A stretch of 64,000 bases of DNA from Desmodus rotundus (GCF_022682495.2 NC_071396.1:60095159-60159158); one strand, 5' to 3'. Counted from the stretch's first letter, positions 23,531 through 34,043 are shown. Notes: generated from the letters alone by a model not told the origin. Program-made: numbers and translations.

Positions 23531-24689
23531 TGGCTTTAAACCGTTCAGGTTATTTCTGCTGTTGTCCTGTCTGTGCAACGGGAGGGGGTGGTTGGAAGGA
23601 TTGGTTTCACTTTTCTTCCTTCCTGGGTCACACTCTTCACTGTTTTGTAGGTGTGGTCCCTGGCAGGCAATCAGGCCGTTGATGAGCTAATCCAGCAGCT
23701 TTGTTCTTGGGACTCTCGAGTGGCCGCTCCAGCCGCTTTGGCTCCGGACGCGTGCGCGCGCAGCAGGGGAATCCAGCTGCTTCGGGTTTGTGACGTTATT
23801 TGGGCTCTGAGCGTGCAGCCGGCTGACCAATCGAGCCGCCCAGGCTAGGGAGGCTGGCGCGCTGCAAGCTGCTGGTTCAGCCGCCTTGGTGTTACGACTC
23901 TCGCCAGCCCCTTTGTGCTTGGGAAGTGCGCATCCAGCCGGCCCTACGCTTGGTGAGCGCGCAGCCCGCAGCCAAGCCAGAGGCTCTACACTTGGGGGCC
24001 CGATCCAGCCGCCCGGGGCTTGAGACTCTCGGGTGGGCGGGGCCGCCCTGGGACCGAATCACGCGGTACTCGGTTCCGAGGTTTTGGGTCTGTGGGTGGA
24101 GCAGCTAGTCTCTGCTCCAAAAGATCTCGGAGGTTTCAGGTGTGGGCGCCCCTCCGGGGTTTCATGTATGGGCCCCCTTCGCTAATCTGCGCGCGCGCGA
24201 CCGCGCGCAACCGGATCTCAGGTGAGCGCCGGTGCTGCTTATCCCTGCTTATCCCACGTTCCGCGTTCGCATTCCAGGGGCGGAGGGGGGAGGGGCGCCA
24301 GGGGCCTCGGCCACCACCGAGAGTTCTCTAACTAGCCCCTGAGTGTCTCTATTTTCTTTTTCTTTTTGAGAAATTCCTCCTTTTCAAGCCCCCCTGGTCC
24401 AATCAAGCACCTGGCTGCTCACAGCGCAGCCTGGCCCTCTCCCAGGACTCCTGCAGCAGCCCCTGCGCCAGGGCTGGCGCCTCTGCAGCCCTTGTACCGC
24501 GCGGTCCCGGTTCCCGGGGACCTTATTGTCCTTGAGCACTCTTCTTACCGTCAGATCTTTCAATGTCCTCTATCTTTGGTCTCTAATCTTCGTATATGCT
24601 GGAGTACTGTTGGCTGTTCGCTCTGCTCCTCAGATCAGCTAGGTATTTCCCTGGCGCTGAGGGGAAGTGGATTCCGCTCCCACCTATGT

Positions 24690-24703
24690 TGCCGCCATCT
24701 TCC
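24690..24703 (-). promoter_or_regulatory. YY1-type site at L1 5' end
   Basis: In sense GGAAGATGGCGGCA, within the first 22 bases of the element. YY1 binding to the AAGATGGCGGC core directs accurate initiation at position +1 in human L1. The same position is kept, slightly changed (GGAAGATGGTGGCA), in the second L1 at 62917. Confidence 0.75.
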
Positions 24704-24711
24704 AAATCCCC

Positions 24712-24726
24712 AAAAACATATTTATT
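24712..24726. repeat. L1 target site duplication, right copy
   Basis: AAAAACATATTTATT, identical to 17874-17888. It also forms the 3' tail of the HAL1 that runs to 26603, which shows what the L1 inserted into. Confidence 0.88.
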
Positions 24727-25133
24727 GATTATGCTGTTACAGTTGTACCATTTCCCCCCCTCACTCCACTCCATCCTGTACAACCCCTCCCTCCCACGTT
24801 CCCCGCCTATAGTTCATGTCCATGGGTCATGCATAAAAGTTCTTTGGCTTCTACATTTCCTGTGCTATTCTTACCCTCCCCTTGTCTATTTTCTACCTAC
24901 CATTTATGCTACTTATTCTCTGTACCTTTCCCCCCTCTCTCCCCCTCCCACTCCCCTGTTGATAACCCTCCATATGATCTCCATTCCTGTGGTTCTGTTC
25001 CTGTTCTAGTTGTTTGCTTAGTTTGCTTTTGTTTTTGTTTTAGGTGTGGTTGTTAATAACTGTGAGTTTGCTGTCATTTTTACTGTTCAAATTTTTCATC
25101 TTCTTTTTCTTAGATAAATCCCTTTAACATTTC

Positions 25134-25930
25134 CTATAATAAGGGCTTGGTGATGATGAACTCCTTTAATTTGACCTCATCTGAGAAGCACTGTATCTGC
25201 CCTTCCACTCTAAATGAAAGCTTTGTTGGATACAGTAAACTTGGATATAGGTCCTTGGCTTTCACGACTTGGAATACTTCTTGCCAGTCCCTTCTTGCCT
25301 GTAAGGTCTCTTTTGAGAAATCAGCTGACAGTTTTATGGGAAGTCCTTTGTAGGTAACTGTGTCCTTTTCTCTTGCTGCTTCTAAGATTCTCTCCTTCTG
25401 TTTAGTCTTGGGGAATGTAATTATGATGTGCCTTGGTGTGTTCCTCCTTGGGTCCAGCTTCTTTGGGACTCTCTGAGCTTCCTGGACTTCCTGGAAGTCT
25501 ATTTCCTTTGCCAGATGAGGGAAGTTCTCCTTCATTATTTGTTCAAATAAGTTTGAACCTGCTCTTCCTCTTCTCCTTCTGGCACCCCTATAACTCAGAT
25601 GTTGGAATGTTTAAAGATGTCCTGGAGGTTCTTAAGCCTCTTCTCATTTTTTTGAGTTCTTGTTTCTTCATTCATTTTTGGTTGGATGTTTCTTTCTTCC
25701 TCTGGGCCACAGTGTTGATTTGAGTCCCAGTTTCCTTCCCATCACTATTGGTTTACATTTTCCTTTGTTTTTCTTAGAATAGCCTTCATTTTTTCATCTA
25801 ATTTGTGACCAAATTCAACCAATTCTGTGAGCTTCCTGATTACCAGTGTTTTGAACTGTGTATCTGATAGGTTGGCTATCTCTTTGCTGCTTAGTTGTAT
25901 TTTTTCTGGAGCTTTAATCTGTTCTTTCAT
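25134..25930 (-). pseudogene. HAL1 copy 2 ORF1 remnant
   Basis: The N-terminal block from 25930 reads MKEQIKAPEKIQLSSKEIAN and LSDTQFKTLVIRKLTEL, like the start of L1 ORF1p. A TGA at 25595-25597 falls at the same codon as in the other HAL1 copies. A short deletion near 25548 shifts frame, and the C-terminal block 25535-25134 continues KENFPHLAKEIDFQEVQEAQ to the end of the RNA-binding part. Broken and not expected to work. Confidence 0.83.
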
Positions 25931-26623
25931 TTGGGTCTTTTTTTTTTTTTTTTTTTTTTGTCTTGGTGCGCTTGTTATGTAAAGGGGCGGAGCCTTAGGT
26001 TTTCACCAGGGCGGGGTAACGCTGGTCACTGCACTGTGAAGCTGTAAGTGGGGGAGGGTCCCAAAGGCAGCAGTGGCGCTTGCTCCACTCTCTGCTGGAT
26101 TTCAGTCACTCCCTTCAATACCCACAATCAAATTGGGCCCTTCTGGTGCTGATTCCTGAGTGGGTGGGCTTGTGCATGTTCTTGGCCCCTGTGGGTCTCT
26201 CCAAAGCCCTCTCCTGTGAGTCTGGGAGTTTCTCCCGCTACTACCTCAACCCCTATGGGTGTTTTCAGTCAGAGGTTTGAGGCTTTATTTCCTCAAGCTG
26301 GAGTCCTGGGTTGCGAGGTCTTCTTTGCTCCCCTACTGTCCCTCCCAACTTATCTATGCGCGAATGTGGGGCCACAGGGTCTGCCAGCTGCTGCCTTGCC
26401 ACGAGTCCTCTCTGCCCAGGATGCCTGTCTCCGCCCCTCCTACAGTTCTGGATGAATGTTTCTTCTTTATCTCCTTGGTTGTTGGACTTCCATACAGTTC
26501 CATTTTCTGTCAGTTCTGGTGTTTTTTTGTTTTTAAATTGTTGTTGTCCTTTTGGTTATGTGAGGTGGCACAGTGTGTCTACCTACGCCTCCATCTTGTC
26601 CGGAAGTTCTGTGGGGTTTCTTT

Positions 26624-27277
26624 ATGGTCTTCATTCTAAGGTACACTGCACATCAACTCACCTACTTACTTTCTTTATTTCTTTTTTCTTTCTTTATTGC
26701 ATCTGATTAGACCAAAAATTTAATGTATTGGTGGTATTTTTTAAATTCGTATTATAAAGAAATTGGAGGAAGACTCAAAAATACCTATATGATATTTTTA
26801 AGTTAGGAAATGAAGGTAAAAAGGCAATGAGAGTAGAAAAAAATAAAATAGAGGAAAAGTTAATTTGTTGGTTCACAAAACTAATGCTATAAAGTCTTAT
26901 AGACTTGACCTAGGCTTAAGCTGAAAATGAATTTAACTCTAAGCTCCCTACTTCATGACTAGAAGAAGGAGAATTGGGAGGTATTTCTTCACATTCTTAT
27001 AAAAGGGGCATTGAGATATGATGAATGATATCCTTAATATATCTCATTAGTAAATACAATAATGGATTCACAGAAGTGTTGCTTATTAGATTCAGAACTG
27101 CAGTCCCATGGTATAATGCCAAAGCACGGTATATTGAAAAATTAATTTCTATTGATGTTGACACTGGTTTAAAAAGTAATAAAAGGCCATCAACAAGAGA
27201 GAAAAAAGTAATTCCTAAAGGGGCCAAAATCAGGCTATGTTCTCTGGTGGCCTGACCCAATACAAAATTTTACAGTA
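26624..27277 (+). other. Intron 6 segment, nothing recognised
   Basis: 650 bases between the HAL1 duplication and the Tigger left end. Opposed short open frames at 26997-27260 show no family motif. AT-rich, probably plain intron. Confidence 0.5.
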
Positions 27278-28260
27278 CAGATACACCTCAGAGATACTGG
27301 AAGTTCTTTTCACCCCAATAAAGAGAGTATCACAGCAAAGTGAGTCACACAAATGTTTTGGTTTCCCACTGCATATAAAAGTTATTTGTTACACTATACT
27401 GTAGTCTATTAAATGTTCAATAGCATTTGTACCTTAGGGAATAGGGAGGCCTAAGAAGGGGGAGAGAATGGGGGAACACTTGCTTAGTAGGGAATTGAGA
27501 ACACTCATATTTATCAATTATTTTTGCCAAATATGGGTGTGGTTTATGGTGCCCCAAAACAAGAGTAACACTAAAAATCATTCTTCAGGACTTCCGGTCA
27601 AGATACAGGCATAGGTAAACACAACTCACCTCCTTGCACAACCACAGCAAAAATTACGACTCAACTACAAAACAACTATTACTCAGAACCGTCAGAAAAT
27701 CGAGCTGTATAGAAGTGCAACAACAAAGGAATTAAAGAAGTCACATTCATTCAGATGAATAGGAAGAACAGAGATTCGGAATAGAGTAGTCTCACACCCA
27801 CATGTGGTGTATAAAAATTGGGAGGGATATCTTGGGAGCAAGGGATCTCAACCTACACCAGACCACCCAGCCAGGGTTCCATTTAGAGGAATATAAGTCC
27901 CCATAACTTCCGGCTGTAAAAGCCAGTGGGGACTGTGTAGTGGAAGAAACTGCACGAGTCTCACGCATCTCCTGTTAAAGAGCTCACAACAGACTTAAGA
28001 CTTACACTCACTCCCTCTGGGCTCCAGCACCAGGGCAGCAGTGTGAAGAGCACCAGTGGCATACAGGGAGGAAGTGAAGTGTGTGCCATCAGGGCAAGTG
28101 CAAAGGGATAGTTTCCTCCTGGACAAACACTAGAGGCCAGGCAGTGGCCATTGTCCCTTTTCTGAGCTCTCCCCCACATGGCCACAGAGTGGCAACATCA
28201 TATCTGAGACTCCATCAACCTAGTTCACACAGGATGCTCTGCCCTGGTGATTACTTAAGG

Positions 28261-28469
28261 CACAGGTGGCAAACACAAGGCCCATGGGCTGAATCTGGCC
28301 CTCCACCTTGTTTTATCTGGCTAGGCACCTTGTTCCAGCAGCAGCGCTGAGGTCCTTGCCCCTGGTTAAGGAATAGTTACATTTATACAGTCCTAAAATT
28401 ACCTTTGGCCTTTTGAAGACAACAGTGAGGCTGATGTGGACCCTGGTGAAAATGAGTTTGACACCCCTG
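28261..28469. mobile_element. hAT MITE, second copy, without insert
   Basis: CACAGGTGGCAAAC at the left, GTTTGACACCCCTG at the right; flanks ACTTAAGG (28253-28260) and ACCTAAGG (28470-28477) are an 8-base duplication with one change. Same family as 6709-7087. Here 'gtcctaaaattacctttggc' runs through the point where the first copy carries a mariner-like MITE. Confidence 0.85.
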
Positions 28470-28655
28470 ACCTAAGGCTCTGCACCATCCAACTTACGGC
28501 TGTGCTTTTCTACATTAGGCCACAGAACTAAGATGGAATAAAAGCAGCTCTACCTAATAATAGAAACAAACACAGGAGGCTGCCAAAATGAGGGGACAAA
28601 GAAATATGACCCAAATAAAAGAACAGAACAAAACTCCAGAAAAAAACTAAACAAA

Positions 28656-29636
28656 ATGGAGATAAGCAATCTATCAGATGCAGAGTTCAAAACACTGATT
28701 ATTAGGATACTCAGGAACTCATTAGATACTTCAACAGCATAAAAATGATCAAATCCGAAAATATGGTTAAAATAAGTGAAATAAAAATTAATGGGGAATT
28801 GACAGTCGAGTGGATGAAGTAGAGAATCAAAACAATGATTTGGAACATAAGAAAAAAAACCATTCGATCAGAACAGCAAGAAGAGAAAAAAATACAAAAA
28901 ATGAGGATAGGGTAAGGAGCCTCTGAGATATCTTCAAACATACCAACATTTGAACCATAATGGTGCCAGAAGTAGAAGACAAACAGCAAGAAATTGAAAA
29001 CTTAATCAAAAAAATAATGAAAGAAAAATTTCCTAATTTGGTGAAGGAATTAGGCACAAATCCAGTAAGCAGAGAGAGTTCCAAATAAGTTCAACCCAAA
29101 GAGGACTACACCAAGACTTACCATAATTAAAATGCCAAAAGTTACCCCTGGTTGGTGTGGCTCAGTGAACTGAGTGCCGGCCTGCAAACCAAAGGGTTGC
29201 CAGTTTGATTCCCAGTCAGGACACATGCCTGGGTTGTCAGCCAGTTCCCCAGTTGCAGGTGTGTGAGAAGCAACCATACATTGATGTTTCTCTCCCTGTC
29301 TTTCTCCCCCCCTTCCCCCTCTAAACATTAGTTTAAAAAAAATTTTTTTAAATGCCAAAGGTTAAAGATAAAGAGAATTTTAAAAGCAGCAAGAGAAAAG
29401 CTGGTAAGTTACCTACAAAGGAATTCCTGTAAGACTGTAAGCTGGTTTCTCAAAAGAAACTTTGCAGACTAGAAGGGACTGGCAAGAAGTATTCAAAATA
29501 ATGAAAAGCAAGGACCTACAACCTGGATTACTCTGTCCAGCAAAGCCATCATTTATAATCGAAGGACAGATAAAGTGCTTCCCAGACAAGTTAAAGCTAA
29601 AGTTCATCATTTATTATATGAAATGTTAAAGAGACT
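28656..29636 (+). pseudogene. HAL1 copy 4 ORF1 remnant
   Basis: Starting near ATGGAGATAAGCAATCTATC it follows HAL1 ORF1: SNLSDAEFKTLIIRILRNS-like opening, coiled-coil-like Lys/Glu text, then AACATT-TGA-ACCATA at 28946-28960, the shared stop codon (TGA 28952-28954), and 'ccagaagtagaagacaaaca' further on. The Ves SINE splits it at 29145. The last part (29350-29636) matches the C-terminal domain. Several frameshifts. Confidence 0.78.
29145..29347 (+). mobile_element. Ves-type SINE
   Basis: 'cctggttggtgtggctcagt' start, 'aaccaaagggttgccag', B-box-like agtttgattcc, 'gtcaggacacatgcctgggt', C/T run and A/T tail. Flanks TTAAAATGCCAAAAGTTA (29127-29144) and TTTAAATGCCAAAGGTTA (29347-29364) are the duplication. 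Inserted in HAL1 copy 4. Confidence 0.9.
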
Positions 29637-30261
29637 TAAATTTAAGAAAAAGAAGATCAAAACTGTGAATATTAAAATGGCAATAAATTCACGACTGTCA
29701 ACAATTTAATCTAAAAAACAAACTAAGCAAACAGGAAGAACAGAATCATAATTATGGAGATCATGTGGATGGTTACCAGTTGGGAAGGAGAAGGAGGAAA
29801 TTGGGGGAAAAGTCCAGGGATTAAGTACAAGTAGGAGTATAATAGGCAGGGAGACATTAAGAACAGAATAGGAAATGGAGAAGCCAAAGAACTTTTATTC
29901 ATGACCCATGGACATGAACTAAGTGGGTGCTATTGCTGGAGGGAGTGGCAGGTGCTGGGTGGAGGGGGACAAAGTGGGAAAAATTGGGACAAAAAGTGGG
30001 AAAAACTGTAATAGCACAATCAATAAAATAAAAATAAAATAATAAAAATATGTATTTTTAAAAGATCATTCACATATCACCATAACAAATACAATAATAA
30101 TGAAAAAGTTTGAAATATTGCAAGAATTTTCAAAATAGGACAAAGTGAGCAAATGCTGTTGGGAAAATGGCACCAATAGACTTGCTCTATACAGGCGTGA
30201 CACAAACCTTCAGTTGAAAAACTCAAATCCGTGAAGCACAATAAAATGAGGTATGCCTGTA

Positions 30262-30715
30262 CAGTTGAGCAAAATCATCTTGCTGCCACTTCCCAGTGTC
30301 ACAAGAGTGCCTTACCACATATTGCTAGCTCAGGAAATTCGAAGTACCATTTCTACTGAGAGCATATCACTTTCACACCATCATAAAGTCAGAAAATCAT
30401 AGGTTGAACTATTATAAGTTGGGGACCATATGTAGTTTAGAACACAGTTTTATATTTTTATGCTGGCACCAAACATTAATCCATTGCCTTCTTTTTGGAG
30501 AGATTAGGAGGAACAGCACTGGGAAAATGTAGCTGCCACGAGCAGGATGGGGATCATGTGTTTTGTTCTGGGTCTTTTGAGTGAGCCAGATTGAGGAGCC
30601 TTAGCTGTGTACTTGGAGTGCTGGAGTAATGAATTTCAAGTAGCATAGGTAATGTTCTTAATATCATTTAATTGAGTTGAAGTGTTTTATCTCTTCTGCT
30701 TTTCTTAGATTTGGT
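30262..30715 (+). other. Intron 6 right part, no recognised element
   Basis: About 450 bases of ordinary-looking intron between the Tigger end and an L2 tail. No open frame of note. Confidence 0.5.
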
Positions 30716-30719
30716 TTGC

Positions 30720-30845
30720 TTGTAGGCAGGTTGTAAACTTGTCAAAGGCAGGATCTAAGTCTTTATTTACCGTTTCAGCCCACACAACCTAGTGCATTGT
30801 CTTGAATAGTATTACTCTATAAATATTTGAAAATTGAATTTAGTT
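30720..30845 (+). repeat. L2 3' end
   Basis: 'ggcaggttgtaaacttgtca', 'aaggcaggatctaagtcttt', 'cctagtgcattgtcttgaat' and 'ctataaatatttgaaaattg' follow the L2 3' terminal consensus in order. 240 bases upstream of a TXNRD3 exon. Confidence 0.65.
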
Positions 30846-31087
30846 AACAGTTTTTTTTTTATGTACTAACAGTAAAGCACAACAAAGGTCAAAATGCTTT
30901 TGCAACTTGGATTATAGGAACTCTGGCCCAGATGCTCCAATCAGATACATAAAGTTGGAATCATGGAACTTTAAACTTCTGAAAGCTATTATAGAGATTA
31001 TTGTGTTTATACAACTAAAGATCATATCAAGGAGCGATTTTCTTATATGCCAATCTTGGCCTCTTTCTTTCTCTTCTTGTCTTCCAG

Positions 31088-31183
31088 GTGTATCATACTT
31101 TGTTCTGGCCTCTTGAATGGACAGTAGCTGGCAGAGACAACAGTACTTGTTATGCAAAGATAATTTGCAATAAATTTGACAAT
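31088..31183 (+). CDS. TXNRD3: TXNRD3 exon: interface domain
   Basis: Acceptor cttccag ends at 31087 and donor gtatgt begins at 31184. It encodes 32 residues: [20 protein letters not shown], then [18 protein letters not shown] and KFDN agree with TXNRD3. Phase 0 on both sides. Confidence 0.94.
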
Positions 31184-33240
31184 GTATGTAATATGATTGG
31201 AAGCTGAAATGCTGTAATTTTAAAATGTAGTGTTTATTCTAGTCTTTGGATTTTTATAATTTCTTTAAAGGTTGCTTTCAGGGAAGGCATAAATCCTTCA
31301 AATTATTACCCAGTTAATATGTTTGCAGAGGTTGAACAAGTGATATAGATTGTAACTGAGGCTTACCAACACCTTTCAAAGTAATCATTGAAAGTTGTGT
31401 CTTCCCAAACCTACCAAACTCAGCAGTTTAGAAGTAGATCACCTGTGACAATTTTTATTCATCAACTAATAAAATGTAAGGTGTATGTTTATGTACATTT
31501 TGTAAAGGGAATGTGAAAAAGCCTTTACAAGGAGATGCTTACACAAAGTGAAAACTAGTTAATTAACTAATTCCTAATGAAGCTTTTCATTAAAGAGGAA
31601 TCAGTGAGGTGGAGAATCCATTGTTGGAGGCCTCTGCCTTCCCTGTTGTTGAGGTGAGCATGAAACTGTTAACAGATACCCTGATTATTGGAATTTAAAG
31701 CACTGTTTATTTAGGACTTGTTTTATAAAAAACACTGAGGGTAGAAAGCAGTGTAAGCACTTAATTCCCCCCTTTTTAAGAGTTTATAATTTATCCGGGG
31801 AGATAAAACATAAGATTAGATTTATATGAACAACGTCTGACATTTATATAAAGTATACAGAGTAATCTGAGGTTACTCTCCTGAAGTTGTGGTGCCTTCC
31901 CAAAGGGAGCAGGCAGAGACTATGCACTGAGGCCTCCGAAAGTGAGCAGGAGTGGGATTTGATGGAGCTGCTGCTGAAACCAAGATTCTCAGCCTTCAAA
32001 TTATTTCTGACCTCTTGACAGAGTTGTTGACTCTGGCTGTCAGTCCTGAGGTGGAATTTCCATGTCTATTTACCTTCTTTTTGAACCCAATCTCTGTCCT
32101 TTTCCACTCCCTCTGCTCACACTCAGCTGCCTGTTCGATCCCCATTTGCCTCTGCACAATTGCTCACTGTCCTCAGTAGAGCTTATTACTTTCTTTTACT
32201 CCTGTCCAAATTTCTGTTTCTAGAAGACCATCCTACTACTATGTATTTTACTGTAGCTATGTGGTAAAAAATTGTGAATGAGGTTTGCCCTCTCACAGAA
32301 CATGCCTTTATTTTCATTTTTAAACGGGGGTTTTCATCAGATGTTTTTACTGTCTGGGCTGCCTGCCTTTCCCAGTTTGCTGTATGTATGATGTACCACC
32401 TCAGAGATTCCAATTCAGTCTACTTCTGTGGGGCCCTGGGAACTACATTTCTCATCCAGAGACCCTGTGGCCTATAACCTTTCGAGAAACACTGCTTCCG
32501 GAGCTCTCCATTTTGAGCACCCATGAGTAGATGTGTGTGAGTTGGCTGCTTTGAACCATTGTTTTTTCTCTAGAATGTGAGGAGGCAAAGATTTCAGCCA
32601 GCCTCAAGACCTCTGCTGCCCTTTCTCTCTCTGTGTTGTATACTTAATATTGAAGATTAAAACAAAGACTAGAGTCTGATGAAAAAAACACTGACAAAAG
32701 GACAGCCTAAATGCATTGTACTTTGGAAATTCACTGTGAATCTCTCTTTCTGTCTCAGTGGTCTACTCATCACATGGGCCTTGCACCTCACCTTCTACTC
32801 CTTCATCCTCCCTTAGTTGTTAGGAGTTAAGCAACTTGCTTCCTGGGTTGGGAATCACGGCAGTGCCAGTGAAACCTGCTGCATTAGAGTTATTCCAGTG
32901 TTGTGACTTTAATGCAGATTTGTATGTTGTTATTTAGCACTATGTCAACATAATTCAGAAATTTCTACCACGCATACTAATGAGCTTCTTTATGCAGTGA
33001 GTAAAGTTTGCTTATTTCCAGTAAATTTGAGTACATATTACTCTGGATGTGCATTTATTGACTCATTTAACAGATTCTTAACAGTGGCTCAGTTTCATGG
33101 TAATGTTCTCTGCTGAGTTCAACATTGGTTCTTTTTCTGTAGTAGATATTGTCAGTTTGAACTGTGAACTTGCAATGAATAGATTCCTATCCAGACCATT
33201 AACCTACTGGGCTTCCTTTTGTTTTGATTCTGTATTAAAG
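31184..33240 (+). other. TXNRD3 intron 7
   Basis: 2.06 kb with one MER5-like remnant (separate entry). The rest appears single copy. Short open frames on either strand lack motifs. Confidence 0.6.
32395..32500 (+). repeat. MER5-like hAT remnant
   Basis: 'ccacctcagagattccaatt', 'cagtctacttctgtggggcc', 'ctgggaactacatttctcat' and 'gagaaacactg' follow MER5A in order; the left end is missing. Confidence 0.55.
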
Positions 33241-33375
33241 AATCGGGTGATAGGATTTCATCTTCTTGGACCAAATGCCGGTGAGGTTACCCAAGGATTT
33301 GCAGCTGCAATGAAATGTGGGCTCACGAAGCAGCTACTTGATGACACTATTGGAATTCACCCCACATGTGGTGAG
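33241..33375 (+). CDS. TXNRD3: TXNRD3 exon: interface domain with catalytic His
   Basis: Acceptor tattaaag ends at 33240 and donor gtacat begins at 33376. It encodes 45 residues starting [20 protein letters not shown] and ending [12 protein letters not shown]. The His-Pro-x-x-x-Glu motif supplies the histidine acid/base catalyst, paired with Glu, for the dithiol exchange. Open frame continues past both splice sites (33097-33429), but protein homology stops at the junctions. Confidence 0.95.
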
Positions 33376-33587
33376 GTACATACAGAAATGGGAGGTTTTT
33401 TTAAGTTGACTTCGATTGGTGTAGTTTGAAAAACTATTATGAAGCACATTATCAGAAAGTTTTTGTATTGGTAACTACATTGCATATTTTAAAGGAGAAC
33501 AGATGTAATATTCAGAATGTGTTTTCTTAAAGCAATACTGAAATAATTGTTGCCAAAACACAAATTTGTTTTTTTCCTTTCTTACAG

Positions 33588-33656
33588 GTATTTACCACTT
33601 TGGAAATCACAAAGTCATCAGGACTAGACATCTCCCAGAAAGGCTGTTGAGGCTAG
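33588..33656 (+). CDS. TXNRD3: TXNRD3 last coding exon with selenocysteine TGA
   Basis: Acceptor cttacag ends at 33587. The exon encodes VFTTLEITKSSGLDISQKGC, then TGA at 33648-33650, GGC (Gly) and the true stop TAG at 33654-33656. The Gly-Cys-Sec-Gly C-terminus is the flexible redox tail of mammalian thioredoxin reductases; the Cys-Sec pair takes electrons from the disulfide of the partner subunit and reduces the substrate. A standard translation would wrongly end the protein at the TGA. A SECIS element must lie in the following 3'UTR. Confidence 0.95.
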
Positions 33657-34043
33657 ACCTGCTGCTGTCTAGTCTTCCTTGTCAATTCACATTTCTTCAC
33701 ATGATTAGAATCAAGTGCTCTCAGATCACATAAGTCTGTGATCAGGGCACCTGCTCTCATGCACAGGGCCCACTGCAGGGCTTTCATCACAGCACACAGA
33801 TGAGAACGTAGACAAGGAGGCAGGCAGCAGTGCATATCTACTCAACAGTCTCAGCGGACCTGGGAGAGGCAGTTACACTGCTTCCTTGACGTCTTACTCA
33901 GAACCCCTTATGAAGTGAGCTAAGACCAATGCTCTTCCAAGTCAGAACTCAGCTTTCCTCTGAAAGACCTTTTAATCACATAACTAATCCACGATAACTT
34001 TTCTGTTTCCTAGAGTTTTTAATCCCCTTGCTTTGTTGTTACT

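Larger units (their letters stand above)
17889..24711 (-). mobile_element. Full-length LINE-1 with both ORFs intact
   Basis: A 6.8 kb autonomous retrotransposon, antisense to TXNRD3 in intron 6. In sense order: 5' end GGGGATTTGGAAGATGGCGG at 24711, 1.75 kb GC-rich 5'UTR, ORF1 (310 codons), 46-base spacer, ORF2 (1273 codons), a 275-base 3'UTR with a G-rich tract, and an A-rich tail. A perfect 15-base direct repeat, AAAAACATATTTATT, borders it (17874-17888 and 24712-24726), so 5' and 3' ends are both preserved. The open frames and exact duplication indicate a young insertion that may still be able to move. It landed in the A-rich 3' tail of a HAL1. Confidence 0.95.
22965..24711 (-). promoter_or_regulatory. 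L1 5'UTR with internal promoter
   Basis: 1747 bases upstream of ORF1. The outer 1 kb (23640-24711) is CpG-rich, with many CGCG words, unlike the surrounding AT-rich intron. The first bases in sense are GGGGATTTGGAAGATGGCGG; AAGATGGCGGC is a YY1 site, at the same place as in human L1, where it sets the transcription start. The inner part holds a purine-rich block. Open frames across the CpG-rich part on the + strand are composition artefacts. Confidence 0.88.
24712..26603 (-). mobile_element. HAL1 half-LINE, copy 2, split by the L1
   Basis: A 1.9 kb HAL1 with 5' end CTTCCGGACAAGATGGAGGC at the right, ORF1 remnant, 3'UTR, and A-rich tail at the left. Because the L1 landed in the tail, the HAL1's own duplication flanks the compound: AAGTTTGTGGATTTCTTT at 17851-17868 and AAGTTCTGTGGGGTTTCTTT at 26604-26623. 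The word order matches HAL1 copies 1 and 3 throughout. Confidence 0.88.
27588..30058 (+). mobile_element. HAL1 half-LINE, copy 4, plus strand
   Basis: Starts GGACTTCCGGTCAAGATACA, the same 5' end as the minus-strand copies; ends with 'gtaatagcacaatcaataaa' and an A-rich tail. Flanks AAAAATCATTCTTCA (27573-27587) and AAAAGATCATTCACA (30059-30073) are a decayed duplication. A hAT MITE (28261-28469) and a Ves SINE (29145-29347) were inserted later. The only HAL1 here that lies in TXNRD3 sense orientation. Confidence 0.85.
27278..30259. mobile_element. Tigger1-like DNA transposon, split by a HAL1
   Basis: Left end CAGATACACCTCAGAGATAC with 'gagtcacacaaatgttttgg' and 'actatactgtagtctattaa' matches the Tigger1 left end; right part 30085-30259 ('gaaaaagtttgaaatattgc', 'gagcaaatgctgttgg', 'gaggtatgcctg') is its right end. 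TA flanks (27276-27277, 30260-30261) fit pogo/Tigger. The own body is about 510 bases, so it is an internally deleted copy lacking transposase. HAL1 copy 4 occupies 27588-30058. Confidence 0.85.

Noticed and set aside
23442..24728. GC-rich + strand frames near a CpG-rich block as a CpG-island gene
   Set aside because: They lie in the antisense of the L1 5'UTR; no protein motif, and the boundaries match the L1.
33097..33429. 110-codon frame as a complete gene
   Set aside because: It contains the 45-codon TXNRD3 exon; the rest is intron.
33891..33926. Hairpin GTCTTA/TAAGAC as the SECIS
   Set aside because: It has AA in the apical loop but no ATGA/GA quartet at the base of the stem.
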